DNA of 48,241 nt from Bryobacteraceae bacterium. GTDB taxonomy: Bacteria; Acidobacteriota; Terriglobia; Bryobacterales; Bryobacteraceae. Below are positions 15,587 to 23,381 of this stretch, piece after piece. How positions within the stretch are numbered: position 1 is the stretch's first letter; every line of letters begins with the position of its first letter. The notes beneath the pieces were generated by a model, which ran no database searches, was not told the origin of the DNA, and was given only the letters and a program-made list of their open reading frames with translations. The stretch lies in NCBI GenBank assembly GCA_025980435.1, contig JAICXK010000006.1:1-48241 (forward strand), read 5' to 3'. The position numbers and the translations under genes are program-made.

Positions 15587-18217
15587 TCAATGCGGCTCAG
15601 TCAAAGTTGTATCGGTGGACGTGGCGGTGTCGTTTTTCTTGCCGCCGCCGAAGAGCCGGTGCCAGAAGCCGCGTTTCTTCTTTGGTTGGGGTGGTGGCGC
15701 GGGCAGTTGGGTGGGCAAGGTATCGGGCGAGGCAGGGACCGCGGCGGGAGAGGGCGGCGCCGGTTCGGTGATGGGCGGTAGAACCGTTTGCGGATGTTTG
15801 CCGATGCCGAACATTTTGTCGAAGAAAGAGCGTTTCGGGCCTTCAGGATGGCTGCAGGTGGCAGCGGGCACGGTGCCGTCGACGAAGTAGGCCTGGTAAT
15901 CGTCGGGGCAGGAGTCATCGGCGGGCAGATTGGAGGCTTTGTCCAGCTTCACCGCGAGGACGCCGGAGGGCGGTGTGAAGGGCTGCATGTCATGGTAGTG
16001 AGCGAGTTTCTGAGCGCGCACCATGAAGTTGGTCCAGATGGGAGCGGCAGCTTTGGCACCCTCGATGTTGATGTTGGAATAATCGTCGTTGCCGACCCAG
16101 ACGATGCAGAGAAGATTCGATGTGTATCCGGCGAACCAGGCGTCGTGAGAGGTTCCTGTTTTGCCCGCCGCCGGAGCTGCAAAGCGGGCACGTACCGAGC
16201 TTGCGGTACCGCCGTTCAAGACGGCTTCGAGCATATCGGTGAGGACATAGGCGACGCGAGGGTCGAGAACCGTCTTTTTCGCACCCGCTTTTTCCTCAAC
16301 GCCGGAACTATCTTCTTCGCCGGTCTTGTTTCGGATGGAACGGATGAAGGTGGTGGGTAGACGTACACCGCCGTTTGCGAAGACCGTGTAGGCGCTGACC
16401 ATGTCGAGCGGCTTGGCGCTATAGGTGCCGATGGCGACCGATGGTGTGGGCTTCGCGTCGGTGATGCCGGCCGCTCTCGCGAGATCGACAACTTTGTCTA
16501 GGCCGACCATGAGCGCGAGGCGCACCGTGGCGGTGTTGATGGAGTGTTGCAGGGCGGCGCGCGCGGTGACTTCACCGGTGCTTTCGGTGGGATCGAAGTT
16601 GCGCGGCGACCAGGGGCGGCCGTTGTCGTCGAAGGTGCCGAGACTGGCGTCCAGCATGGTTGTCTGGGTGATGGCTTTGGCTGGATCTCCCGCAAGGCCG
16701 GTGTTGATGGCGGCGGCGTAGACGAAAGGCTTGAAGATAGAACCGGTGGGCCGCTTCGCGAGCGCGTGGTCCAGTTGGCTCGAGGAATAGTCGCGGCCAC
16801 CGACAAGCGCCAGGACCTCGCCGGTATGGGGATCGATGGCGATCAGGGCGACTTGGGGCATCGGTCCGGAGGCCACCTGGGTGGTGACGACCGCGTTCTT
16901 ACCTTTGCCCTGGCGGATGCGACGGGTGCGTTGTTTGATAATCGCTGCATCGACCTGCTTGATGCCTTCTTGTACAGCTTCAGTCGCGGCCTGCTGCAGT
17001 TGAAGATCGAGCGAGGTGTAGACGCGCAGAGCGCCGTTGTCGAGTTCGGACTCGTCGTACTGCGTGAGCAAACGGTCGCGAACAAGATCGACGTAATAAG
17101 GCGCATCTTCGGCCTGCCGGTTCATAGGCGCGAGCTTAAGCGGCGTGGCTTCAGCCGTCTCCATGGTGGCGTGGTCGATGGCGTGGTTCTCATACATGGA
17201 GAGGAGGACCACGTTGCGCCGCTTCCGCGCACGCTCGGGATGGCGATCGGGAGAGAAGTAGCTGGGCCCATTGACCATGCCGGCGAGCAGCGCCGCTTCC
17301 GGGAGCGTGAGACTCATGATGTCCTTGCCGAAATAGACGACTGCGCCTTCTCCGAAGCCCCGGATGTCGAAGGAGCCGCGTTGACCGAGATCGACCTGAT
17401 TGACGTAGATCTCGAGGATCTGCTCTTTGGTGAAGCGATGCTCGAGGATGGTGGCGATCACCATCTCGGCGAGTTTGCGTCGCGCGCTGCGTTTGTTTGA
17501 AAGAAAGAAGGAACGCGCCATCTGCATGGTGAGGGTGGAGCCACCCTGGATGCGGCGATGGCGAGAGATGGGTGTGAGCAGACCTTCGATGAGACGCGCG
17601 TAGTTGATGCCGTTGTGCTCGAAGAAGCGCCGGTCTTCGATCGAAACGATGGCATTGCGCACGACGGGAGGAATTTCGTTGTAGGTCAGCAGCCGGCGAA
17701 TGGACCGGTTCTTTGCGTCGAACAGGCCGGTGACAAGCTGCGGCTCAAGGTCGTATGACGAAAGCGACTTGCCGTCGCTGCCTACAATGGAAGCGATTTC
17801 ACCGTTTTTGATTTGGACGGTCGCCTGCTGCCCCGGGTGATAGCTCTCCGGGCCGGGTTGGATGAGAAGCTTCGACCCGCGTTGCGAGTAGGAACCGACG
17901 TCGGATTTGCCGGTTTCCGAGCTGGACAAGTAGCCAGCGCGACGGAGCTCGGCCGCGATGGTTTGCATTGTGCGCTCGTCGCCCGTGGTGATGCGGTCGG
18001 CAGCAGCAAAGATTTGCGCAGACTCGTTGAAGATGGGCCGGCTGATGCGATCGTCGACGATCCGTTCATATCTCGAGTAGAAATGGGCAAAGATGGCGAA
18101 GGCGACGATCGAGACAACAATGAGAACGCCGAGTGCGATCCGAACCCAGAGCCGACCCCACACAGAAAAGAGAAACAGCTGCCAGGACGGGCGGGCTGGG
18201 GGACTTTGGACTTCCAT
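15587..18217 (-). CDS. Class A penicillin-binding protein (PBP1-type glycosyltransferase/transpeptidase)
   Basis: 876 residues. A membrane anchor (IALGVLIVVSIVAFAIFAHF, about 26-45) follows a short cytoplasmic tail. A PBP1b-like UB2 region comes next (about 55-150). The GT51 domain has the catalytic Glu in SIEDRRFFEHNG (near 192) and GGSTLTMQMARSFFLSNKR. The transpeptidase domain has SIFK (near 494), the SIN motif in LQHSINTATVRLA and KTGT near 686 (GKTGTSHDAWFAGY). The last 70 residues are Pro/Thr-rich with basic PKKKRGFWHRLFGGGKK, a probable disordered tail. It polymerises and cross-links peptidoglycan at the inner membrane. No mreB or fts genes are nearby. All catalytic residues are present. 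Between PBP1a and PBP1b the UB2-like region favours the latter. Confidence 0.93.
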   Translation of the reverse strand: MEVQSPPARPSWQLFLFSVWGRLWVRIALGVLIVVSIVAFAIFAHFYSRYERIVDDRISRPIFNESAQIFAAADRITTGDERTMQTIAAELRRAGYLSSSETGKSDVGSYSQRGSKLLIQPGPESYHPGQQATVQIKNGEIASIVGSDGKSLSSYDLEPQLVTGLFDAKNRSIRRLLTYNEIPPVVRNAIVSIEDRRFFEHNGINYARLIEGLLTPISRHRRIQGGSTLTMQMARSFFLSNKRSARRKLAEMVIATILEHRFTKEQILEIYVNQVDLGQRGSFDIRGFGEGAVVYFGKDIMSLTLPEAALLAGMVNGPSYFSPDRHPERARKRRNVVLLSMYENHAIDHATMETAEATPLKLAPMNRQAEDAPYYVDLVRDRLLTQYDESELDNGALRVYTSLDLQLQQAATEAVQEGIKQVDAAIIKQRTRRIRQGKGKNAVVTTQVASGPMPQVALIAIDPHTGEVLALVGGRDYSSSQLDHALAKRPTGSIFKPFVYAAAINTGLAGDPAKAITQTTMLDASLGTFDDNGRPWSPRNFDPTESTGEVTARAALQHSINTATVRLALMVGLDKVVDLARAAGITDAKPTPSVAIGTYSAKPLDMVSAYTVFANGGVRLPTTFIRSIRNKTGEEDSSGVEEKAGAKKTVLDPRVAYVLTDMLEAVLNGGTASSVRARFAAPAAGKTGTSHDAWFAGYTSNLLCIVWVGNDDYSNINIEGAKAAAPIWTNFMVRAQKLAHYHDMQPFTPPSGVLAVKLDKASNLPADDSCPDDYQAYFVDGTVPAATCSHPEGPKRSFFDKMFGIGKHPQTVLPPITEPAPPSPAAVPASPDTLPTQLPAPPPQPKKKRGFWHRLFGGGKKNDTATSTDTTLTEPH

Positions 18218-18383
18218 GCAGGTTCGGGGTTCGCGGAGAACTACCCGTAGGATACCGGGCCGGGAGGTCTCGGTTACTAAATGTTCGCCGGGGGACGGGC
18301 GAGGGATGCTAACTTAGCTCATCAACAGTACAGAGATCAGTGGACCCGTACTACGGTACCTTTTCACATCCAGGGGGACTCAT

Positions 18384-19343
18384 ATGAGGCGTAGAGACTT
18401 TTTGAAAGCGACCGCGTCATTCAGCGGTGCAATGCTCTTAGCCGCGGGCGGACGTACGTTCGGGCAAACACCCAGGACGACTCGAATTGGTTTGCAGCTT
18501 TATTCTGTGCGGAACTCGCTGGCTAAAGATCCTTGGGGGACGCTAAAGGAAGTCGCTCGCGCTGGCTACCATTATGTCGAAGGCGCGAACCATCAAGCGC
18601 GGACTGACCCAGGGGTTGGCTTCGGAGTGAAAGCTCCGGAACTCAAAGAACGGTTAAGCGGCTTAGGACTCTCGATCGTTGGATGTCACATCAATCCACT
18701 CGATATCGCCATCATCCCGCGTGCTCTCGACTATCAAATGGCACTTGGGAACCAGCAGATTGGAAATGACATCGAGTTTTATCCATATGGGGACAGGGAT
18801 TACGTCCAGCAGAGATGCGAGCTGTTCAATAAGATTGGCGACCTGGCAAAACAGCGTGGCATGCGGTTCTACTATCACAACCACTTTCAAGAGTTCCAAA
18901 AGTTCGGCGACAAATTCGTATACGAAATCATTGCCGAGAAGACAGATCCATCACTGGTCTTCTTTGAGATGGACACGTATTGGATGTATCGGGGAGGGCA
19001 GAATCCACTGGATTGGATGAAACGGTTCAAAGAAAGAGTTCTGCTGTTGCACCAAAAGGATTTTCCCGCGACGTGCCCTCAACCGATGAATCTCTATGAA
19101 GGGGTCATCGACAGAAACAAGAATATCGACCTTAATCTTTTCATGAAAAACAAGCACCCGCTTTGCTTCACGGAGATTGGAACGGGAATTCTGCCAATTC
19201 AGTCCATCATCGATGCCGCAAACAAGCTCCCTCGCTTTGAATACATGTTGCTAGAACAAGATCTGACGCAGATGAGTGAGCTGGATTCTATTCGGACCAG
19301 CAAAAAAGCGTTCACTTCCAAATTCTCTAACGTCAGCTTCTAA
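18384..19343 (+). CDS. Tat-exported sugar phosphate isomerase/epimerase-like TIM-barrel protein
   Basis: 319 residues. The start MRRRDFLKATASFSGAMLLAA is a classical twin-arginine signal. The mature part is an AP endonuclease 2-like (xylose isomerase-like) TIM barrel: IGLQLYSVRNSLAKDPWGTL at the start, HYVEGANHQ, LSIVGCHINPLD, MRFYYHNHFQEFQKFG and FFEMDTYWMYRGGQNP, then LLLHQKDFPAT and CFTEIGTGILP. The acidic and His residues in EMDTYW, LLHQKD and FTEIG are the metal-ligand positions of the family. Exported members are abundant in Acidobacteriota and Planctomycetota, probably acting on sugars outside the cytoplasm, but substrates are mostly unknown. A purine-rich GGGGGAC precedes the ATG. The gene is monocistronic. 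Confidence 0.88.
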   Translation: MRRRDFLKATASFSGAMLLAAGGRTFGQTPRTTRIGLQLYSVRNSLAKDPWGTLKEVARAGYHYVEGANHQARTDPGVGFGVKAPELKERLSGLGLSIVGCHINPLDIAIIPRALDYQMALGNQQIGNDIEFYPYGDRDYVQQRCELFNKIGDLAKQRGMRFYYHNHFQEFQKFGDKFVYEIIAEKTDPSLVFFEMDTYWMYRGGQNPLDWMKRFKERVLLLHQKDFPATCPQPMNLYEGVIDRNKNIDLNLFMKNKHPLCFTEIGTGILPIQSIIDAANKLPRFEYMLLEQDLTQMSELDSIRTSKKAFTSKFSNVSF

Positions 19344-19650
19344 GCCGGCTGCTTACGGGGTGGTGCATTTGCTACCTCGCCATCATGCCCATTGGTGCAG
19401 GGTATCCACAATGGGCTCAAGATTCCATCTCTATTCATGCAGAGTGGATATCGCGGGAGAAAACCGTCATTAGTCCTGATAAGTCGCGAAGTGTAGAGCA
19501 ATCCGGAGGGCAGCTGGTAGAAACGGACTGACAATAGATAAAAGCATTTTCTGCATCCGCCGCCGAGGTGCTCTTTTTCGTTCCGGCCCAGTGCTCGCCG
19601 TAAAGTAAAGACCGGGCAGCGATCATGGAAATCGCTGCCCGGCCAATCAG
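19344..19650. other. Convergent intergenic region
   Basis: 307 bases between the TIM-barrel gene and ssb. The only structure I can support is the perfect hairpin at 19612-19642. No gene-like frame. Confidence 0.5.
19612..19642 (-). terminator. Rho-independent terminator of ssb
   Basis: A perfect 12-base stem (CCGGGCAGCGAT / ATCGCTGCCCGG) with a seven-base loop. On the minus strand it begins 8 bases after the ssb stop and is followed by GGTCTTTACTTTA, a moderately T-rich tail. The plus-strand side lacks a T run. Confidence 0.75.
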
Positions 19651-20040
19651 TCAGTCGATGGGTTCGTCGGCCGGCTCTGATTCAGGAGTGGAAACGGGCT
19701 GCCTGTCCGAGCGGTCCAGCGCCAAGATCGAGGTGGCATGGACTTCAGCCACGCGAACGCTGCGATCCGAATCCGTCGGCGTGTACTCGCGATAGCGCAG
19801 TTCCCCTTCGACTTCGATATACGCACCTTTCTGCAATGTGCCGGCCCATTCCGCTAGCTTGTTCCAGCTGATGATGCGGTGCCATTCGGTGCGAGTCTTG
19901 TACTCGTTGCTGCCTTTCTCTTTCCAGCTCACGCTGGTGGCGAGCGATAAGCGGGTGTAGGTGGTGCCGTTCGGAGTCGAGCGGCTTTCGGCATCCTGGC
20001 CGAGAAAACCAATGAGAGTGATGCGATTTTTGCAAAGCAT
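19651..20040 (-). CDS. ssb: Single-stranded DNA-binding protein
   Basis: 129 residues from the ATG at 20040. A longer frame reaches 20304, but the OB-fold starts here (MLCKNRITLIGFLGQDAESR) and an AAAGGAAG ribosome site lies 8 bases upstream. The fold continues with TYTRLSLATSVSWKEKG, TEWHRIISWNKLAEWAG and KGAYIEVEGELRYREY, the expected order of OB-fold strands with aromatic DNA contacts. The C-terminus is short and acidic (PESEPADEPID), without the canonical DDIPF tip that recruits partners such as PriA or RecQ. SSB proteins with such tails are often accessory copies; the main one may lie elsewhere. The hairpin right after the stop acts as its terminator. Confidence 0.88.
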   Translation of the reverse strand: MLCKNRITLIGFLGQDAESRSTPNGTTYTRLSLATSVSWKEKGSNEYKTRTEWHRIISWNKLAEWAGTLQKGAYIEVEGELRYREYTPTDSDRSVRVAEVHATSILALDRSDRQPVSTPESEPADEPID

Positions 20041-20759
20041 GTTTTTGTCTTCCTTTCGTGCCCCGATCGGTTGGGGCGACCTGGAGCGAAGGGGGCCGCT
20101 CTCCAGGCCAGCGAGGCTGTTTTTTGGAGGGTCAGGAGCGGATTGTTTGTGCTCTGCAAAAGGCGAAGCCGGCAATCCGGGAGGGAAACCAAAACCCGTT
20201 AGGGTTGGAACTGCTGAGCGTCGCCGCCGAGCGCGGGAATTACGCTGAGCCAAGCGCAACCGAGACAGGCTGAAAGGCAGACGAACTTGCAAACAACGCC
20301 GCACTCTCCGGTTCTTTCGATGTGACGCTTACGCCGCTCTCTTCCGTAGGCAGGTCTCTCCCGCATCGCCGCAAGTCAGACCAACTGCAAACGGAACGAC
20401 CGGCAACGTGTTCGCGCACGCAGGGGATTCGCAAAACGTCGTGACAATCGGATTGCGCGCCGGGTCGGAACGGGATGTGGTTTATTCAGGTTTACAGTTT
20501 GCGGGCTGCGTCCAGTGGAAGTCGCCGTATTTATTAGCTCAGTGTGCGTGAGCAGTGATGATGGTGTTCCGAGAGAGTGGCGCGGAACCTCCGGCCAGGT
20601 TTTGACATGCAAGATGCTGTCAGAATGCCAGCGTAGGGGGAGAGGCATTCCGTAACGAAGCCGCGGCCAGTCAATAGGTTAGGTTCAACCCGAGAATACG
20701 ATTACTGCGTTAGGGCGACAGTGACTATGGGCGAAATGCTGCCAAGCTATTGAAATGGT
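20041..20759. other. Long non-coding or unrecognised stretch before ssb
   Basis: 719 bases upstream of ssb up to tRNA-Gly. The ssb promoter must be here. A plus-strand frame without an early stop ends at about 20556 and its last 50 codons (QNVVTIGLRAGSERDVVYSG and onward) look protein-like, but I recognise no family and cannot fix a start. Otherwise nothing. Confidence 0.35.
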
Positions 20760-20833
20760 TGGAGCGGGAGAGGGGAGTCGAACCCCCGTATCAAGCTTGG
20801 GAAGCTGGCATTCTACCGCTGAATTACTCCCGC
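20760..20833 (-). tRNA. tRNA-Gly (anticodon CCC)
   Basis: 74 bases including an encoded CCA. The acceptor arm GCGGGAG/CTCCCGC pairs fully. The D arm has ATTC/GAAT. The anticodon arm has loop TTCCCAA, giving CCC (reads GGG codons), with one C-U mismatch in the stem (CCAGC against GCTTG). The T arm GGGGG-TTCGACT-CCCCT has a G-U first pair. Confidence 0.93.
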
Positions 20834-21092
20834 TTGCGTTGATTTTCTTCTACTTAACTGTTTTAAGAACTACCTTCTTAGTGTCTTGCCTATACTGTTC
20901 ATCCGGTCCGCGCCAAACCATGCCTTCTGATCGAAACTGGACAGTAAACTGCCCGTTGATGACGAGGTTGCAACCCACAATCGAGATCGTCGACAGCCCG
21001 CTTCACGACAAGCTCAAGATATCACAGCGGCGGCAACGTGAGCTGTCGGCAGGCGTGCGTAGAACAGTCAGAAGTACAGAGATAGCGACACT

Positions 21093-21431
21093 CTAGCGGG
21101 CGGCGGCCTTCCTGCGTTCGTCAGCAGGTTTGACCCGGATAAAAAGCACGTCCCATCGAATGTGCTGACCTCGGGATGTGGGACGTCCACCGGGGAAGGT
21201 CCCGTCCAGCCATGTCAAGTCAGAGATTTCATCCGTTTTCATCAGCAGCCAGTTGGGGATGGGGCGACTGCTGGAGCCGGCGGTCTGATACCCGAGTAAT
21301 TGGACAGAGCCGTTGAGGATGCCGTGATCGTGCGGCTCAAGAATGCGCTCTTTATCGTGATAGATCAGGCGAATCACACGTGTTTGTTCGATCGCGTTTA
21401 CAATTTGGGGAACAGGTTGGAGCAGCCGCAC
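21093..21431 (-). CDS. Small WYL-like hypothetical protein
   Basis: 112 residues from a GTG start at 21431. Its core, NAIEQTRVIRLIYHDKERIL followed by EPHDHGILNGSVQLLGYQTAG, has the shape of the first strands of WYL-type ligand-binding domains, where a basic residue, the Y-H-D/K-E and a GxxxLxGY motif line up. The second half (PNWLLMKTDEISDLTWLDG, TFPGGRP) is conserved in a set of acidobacterial hypotheticals that I recall without a known function. There is no DNA-binding domain, unlike most WYL regulators. It is alone, between tRNA-Gly and a recombinase fragment. Assignment to WYL is tentative. Confidence 0.6.
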   Translation of the reverse strand: MRLLQPVPQIVNAIEQTRVIRLIYHDKERILEPHDHGILNGSVQLLGYQTAGSSSRPIPNWLLMKTDEISDLTWLDGTFPGGRPTSRGQHIRWDVLFIRVKPADERRKAAAR

Positions 21432-21485
21432 TCATAACCATTTTCTGCCAGTTCAGATCAGTGTTCAGGCGCATCGTTGTTCGGC

Positions 21486-21716
21486 TTACCGCCCCGCAAC
21501 GAGTGTCATCATTTTCTGCGGGACAGGCTGGCTCAGAATGCGGCGCACCGAAGTCCGCCCGATACGGAGTCTGCGTGCTATTTCCGCCTTGGCTACGCCG
21601 GTGCAGTAGAGGCAGTATAGAGTGCGGATCTCAGTGGCCTGACGCCCCGCAGTCATGGGTCGACCTGGCCGCTTCCCGTTCTGACGGGCCGCGCCAATCC
21701 AGCACGCGCAACTCAA
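21486..21716 (-). pseudogene. C-terminal fragment of a serine recombinase (resolvase/invertase)
   Basis: The frame encodes the last part of a Tn3-resolvase/DNA-invertase-type protein: GKRPGRPMTAGRQATEIRTL, a helix-turn-helix with GVAKAEIARRLRIGRTSVRR, and a short end. The family usually reads LYAAGVSKAEIARRL; here the extra LYCLYC hints at a small duplication. The roughly 140-residue catalytic domain with the serine nucleophile is missing: upstream DNA belongs to a pirin fragment in the opposite direction, so the gene has been cut near 21700-21720. It can bind DNA at best. Confidence 0.75.
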
Positions 21717-21736
21717 ATGTTTCGGGAAGCGATGAC

Positions 21737-22243
21737 TTCCGCAATGATGTTCCGAAGATTACCTGGCGGGCTTTCCATGGCACCCCCACCGAGGAATCGA
21801 GACTATTACTTATGTCCTCGCCGGAACGGTTGAGCACGGCGACAGCATGGGAGACCATGGCGCGATCGCTGCCGGCGATATACAGTGGATGACCGCAGGA
21901 AGCGGCATTATCCATCAGGAGATGCCGAAGGGGAATTAAGACGGTAGGATGCATGGTTTTCAGCTTTGGGCGAACCTTCCGTCGTCGCTAAAGATGACAG
22001 CACCGCGATATCAGGAGGTGAAGTCGCCCGACATTCCTCTGATCAAAAGTGACGATGGGACTGGAGTGCGCATCGTTTGCGGAACTTTCTGGGGCAAAAG
22101 GGACCAGTAGACGGGATCGCCGCGGACTCGATCTATCTCGATGTATCAGTGCCACCGGGTGTGGAAGGAAAACTTTGCCAGTCGAAACCACGCGCCACGC
22201 GTTTGCCTACTTCTTCGCGAGGAGTGGAAACTGGATCGGGGGA
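21737..22243 (+). pseudogene. Pirin-family protein, truncated and multiply frameshifted
   Basis: The conserved pirin core can be read through changing frames: DDFRND (from 21737), then after a one-base shift near 21757 [20 protein letters not shown] and [36 protein letters not shown]. An in-frame TAA follows at about 21937, after which the same frame continues GRMHGFQLWANLPSSLKMTA and onward to VRIVCGTFWGKR. Two more shifts give GPVDGIAADSIYLDVSVPPG and ETTRHAFAYFFARSGNW. The metal-binding His residues of the cupin (HPHRG, H of VEH) are still there. The N-terminal 50 residues and the C-terminal domain are missing. At least three frameshifts plus a stop mean a dead gene. Pirins are Fe-binding cupins, some with quercetinase activity. 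Confidence 0.85.
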
Positions 22244-22275
22244 CATCTCTCAAGCAGAACGCTGCGAGCTAGCCG

Positions 22276-22533
22276 TCAATATCCGACTGTGAAGCGCTGC
22301 CGAATGTCGGGATGTTCAAGTTCATCGATCATGGCGACCGCATAATCCTGGACCGAAATCCGTCTCTGACCGTTTGCATCGACCAAGAGCTGGCCTTTTC
22401 CCACACGGAATTTCCCGGTCCGCGTGTCCTGCTGGAGTTGTGCCGAAGGTGCCAGAAAGGACCAATCGAGCTCGGGTTCTTTCGCAGTCGTTGCAGAGCA
22501 TCTATGGTGGCCAGAGATCCCGGCCGCACCCAA
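22276..22533 (-). pseudogene. NAD(P)H-binding oxidoreductase, C-terminal fragment
   Basis: Contains the end of a YwnB-type NAD(P)H-binding protein: KEPELDWSFLAPSAQL, RTGKFRVGKGQLLVDANGQ, RISVQDYAVAMIDELEHP and RQRFTVGY at the natural stop. The preceding family segment DALQRLRK is still readable in a second frame at about 22500-22470, one base out, so a single-base loss lies in the AAG/GAA junction. The Rossmann part (about 130 residues) is absent and replaced by a fragment of another gene. The gene is dead. Intact relatives reduce quinones or act as sugar epimerase-like proteins. Confidence 0.75.
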
Positions 22534-22630
22534 TCTGGGAGAGCCCCCATCCTTCGGTGTAGCGATTGTTCAGCACGGCATTCATCGGCTTGCCGTGTCC
22601 GAAAAAAATCGCGGGCAACATTTCAGGCAT
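22502..22630 (-). pseudogene. LigB-type (DOPA 4,5-dioxygenase-like) N-terminal fragment
   Basis: A 42-codon frame from ATG 22630 begins MPEMLPAIFFGHGKPMNAVL, then NNRYTEGW. This is the start of class III extradiol ring-cleavage dioxygenases of the DODA/YgiD type, including the first metal-ligand His in FGHG. After TEGWGL the similarity ends and the frame runs into the NAD(P)H-binding fragment. About 220 residues are missing. It documents a deletion that fused the starts and ends of two neighbouring genes. Confidence 0.65.
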
Positions 22631-22738
22631 TTTCCGCGCCCACGTGACCAGGGTCGATTTTAAGTCCGACGATATCACAGGATCAGGTTACATCTCACCG
22701 TGACTAACGAACGAAGGCGCGCCCAAAACGTGCGTGGA

Positions 22739-23374
22739 CTATTCCGGCGGCCGCGCGATCGGAAGCTGCCAGCCGCGCCGCATTGCCATAAATCGCAGTC
22801 CAAAGCAGAGAAGTGCGCCGGCAATAGCCGCAACTGAAGACGGGATATCCAGCATCCTTCCAATTACCACCACGGCCGCGCCGATCAGCGCCGCGACTGC
22901 GTAAAGCTCGGTGCGCAACACGGAGGGGATTTCTCTAACTAGCACATCGCGCACCATGCCGCCGCCGATTCCTGTCAGCATGCCGAGCAGCGTCGCCGCA
23001 ACCGGACCGGCATGAAAGGCCAGGGCCTTCCCCGCGCCCGCGACGGCAAAGAGCGCCAACCCGGCGGCGTCGAACACCAGCACGGGGCTGCTCAGCCGGT
23101 TGATGGTTCTATACCAATAAAACGTAATCAGCCCGGCAAGGATTGATACAGCGACATATCGCCAGTCGCTGATGGCCGCTGGAGGAACCGCTCCGATCAT
23201 CACATCGCGGGTGATCCCACCCGAGTTTCCCGCCGCGAAGGAGAGAACCAGAACCCCGAAGAGATCGAGCCTGTGCTTAACCCCAGCCGTCGCACCGCTG
23301 ATTGCAAATACGAATGTGCCGCCAAGATCGAAAGCAACCAGCAGCGCGTTTATGAGGTGCCCGTTGACGACCAT
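22739..23374 (-). CDS. TRIC-type cation channel family protein (UPF0126)
   Basis: 211 residues from ATG 23374; a frame extension to 23410 is ignored because AAGGG lies 5 bases before this ATG, directly after the upstream stop. Seven membrane helices form two homologous halves plus one: FVFAISGATAGVKHRLDLFG with GNSGGITRDVMIG, and LFAVAGAGKALAFHAGP with GIGGGMVRDVLVREIP. The GGxxRDV motif in both repeats is the hallmark. Bacterial and archaeal TRIC homologues are trimeric K+-permeable channels; the earlier idea of an amino-acid transporter (YadS/YicG) also exists. It follows the M20 peptidase gene by 7 bases and is surely co-transcribed and probably translationally coupled with it. Confidence 0.88.
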   Translation of the reverse strand: MVVNGHLINALLVAFDLGGTFVFAISGATAGVKHRLDLFGVLVLSFAAGNSGGITRDVMIGAVPPAAISDWRYVAVSILAGLITFYWYRTINRLSSPVLVFDAAGLALFAVAGAGKALAFHAGPVAATLLGMLTGIGGGMVRDVLVREIPSVLRTELYAVAALIGAAVVVIGRMLDIPSSVAAIAGALLCFGLRFMAMRRGWQLPIARPPE

Positions 23375-23381
23375 CTGGCCC

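Noticed and set aside
15564-18250. Several long plus-strand frames opposite the penicillin-binding protein gene (up to 318 codons)
   Set aside because: They are antisense shadows caused by high GC at third positions; the minus-strand product has all PBP motifs.
20360-20556. Plus-strand frame with protein-like end before tRNA-Gly
   Set aside because: No start, no recognised family and no ribosome site; kept only as a note in the intergenic entry.
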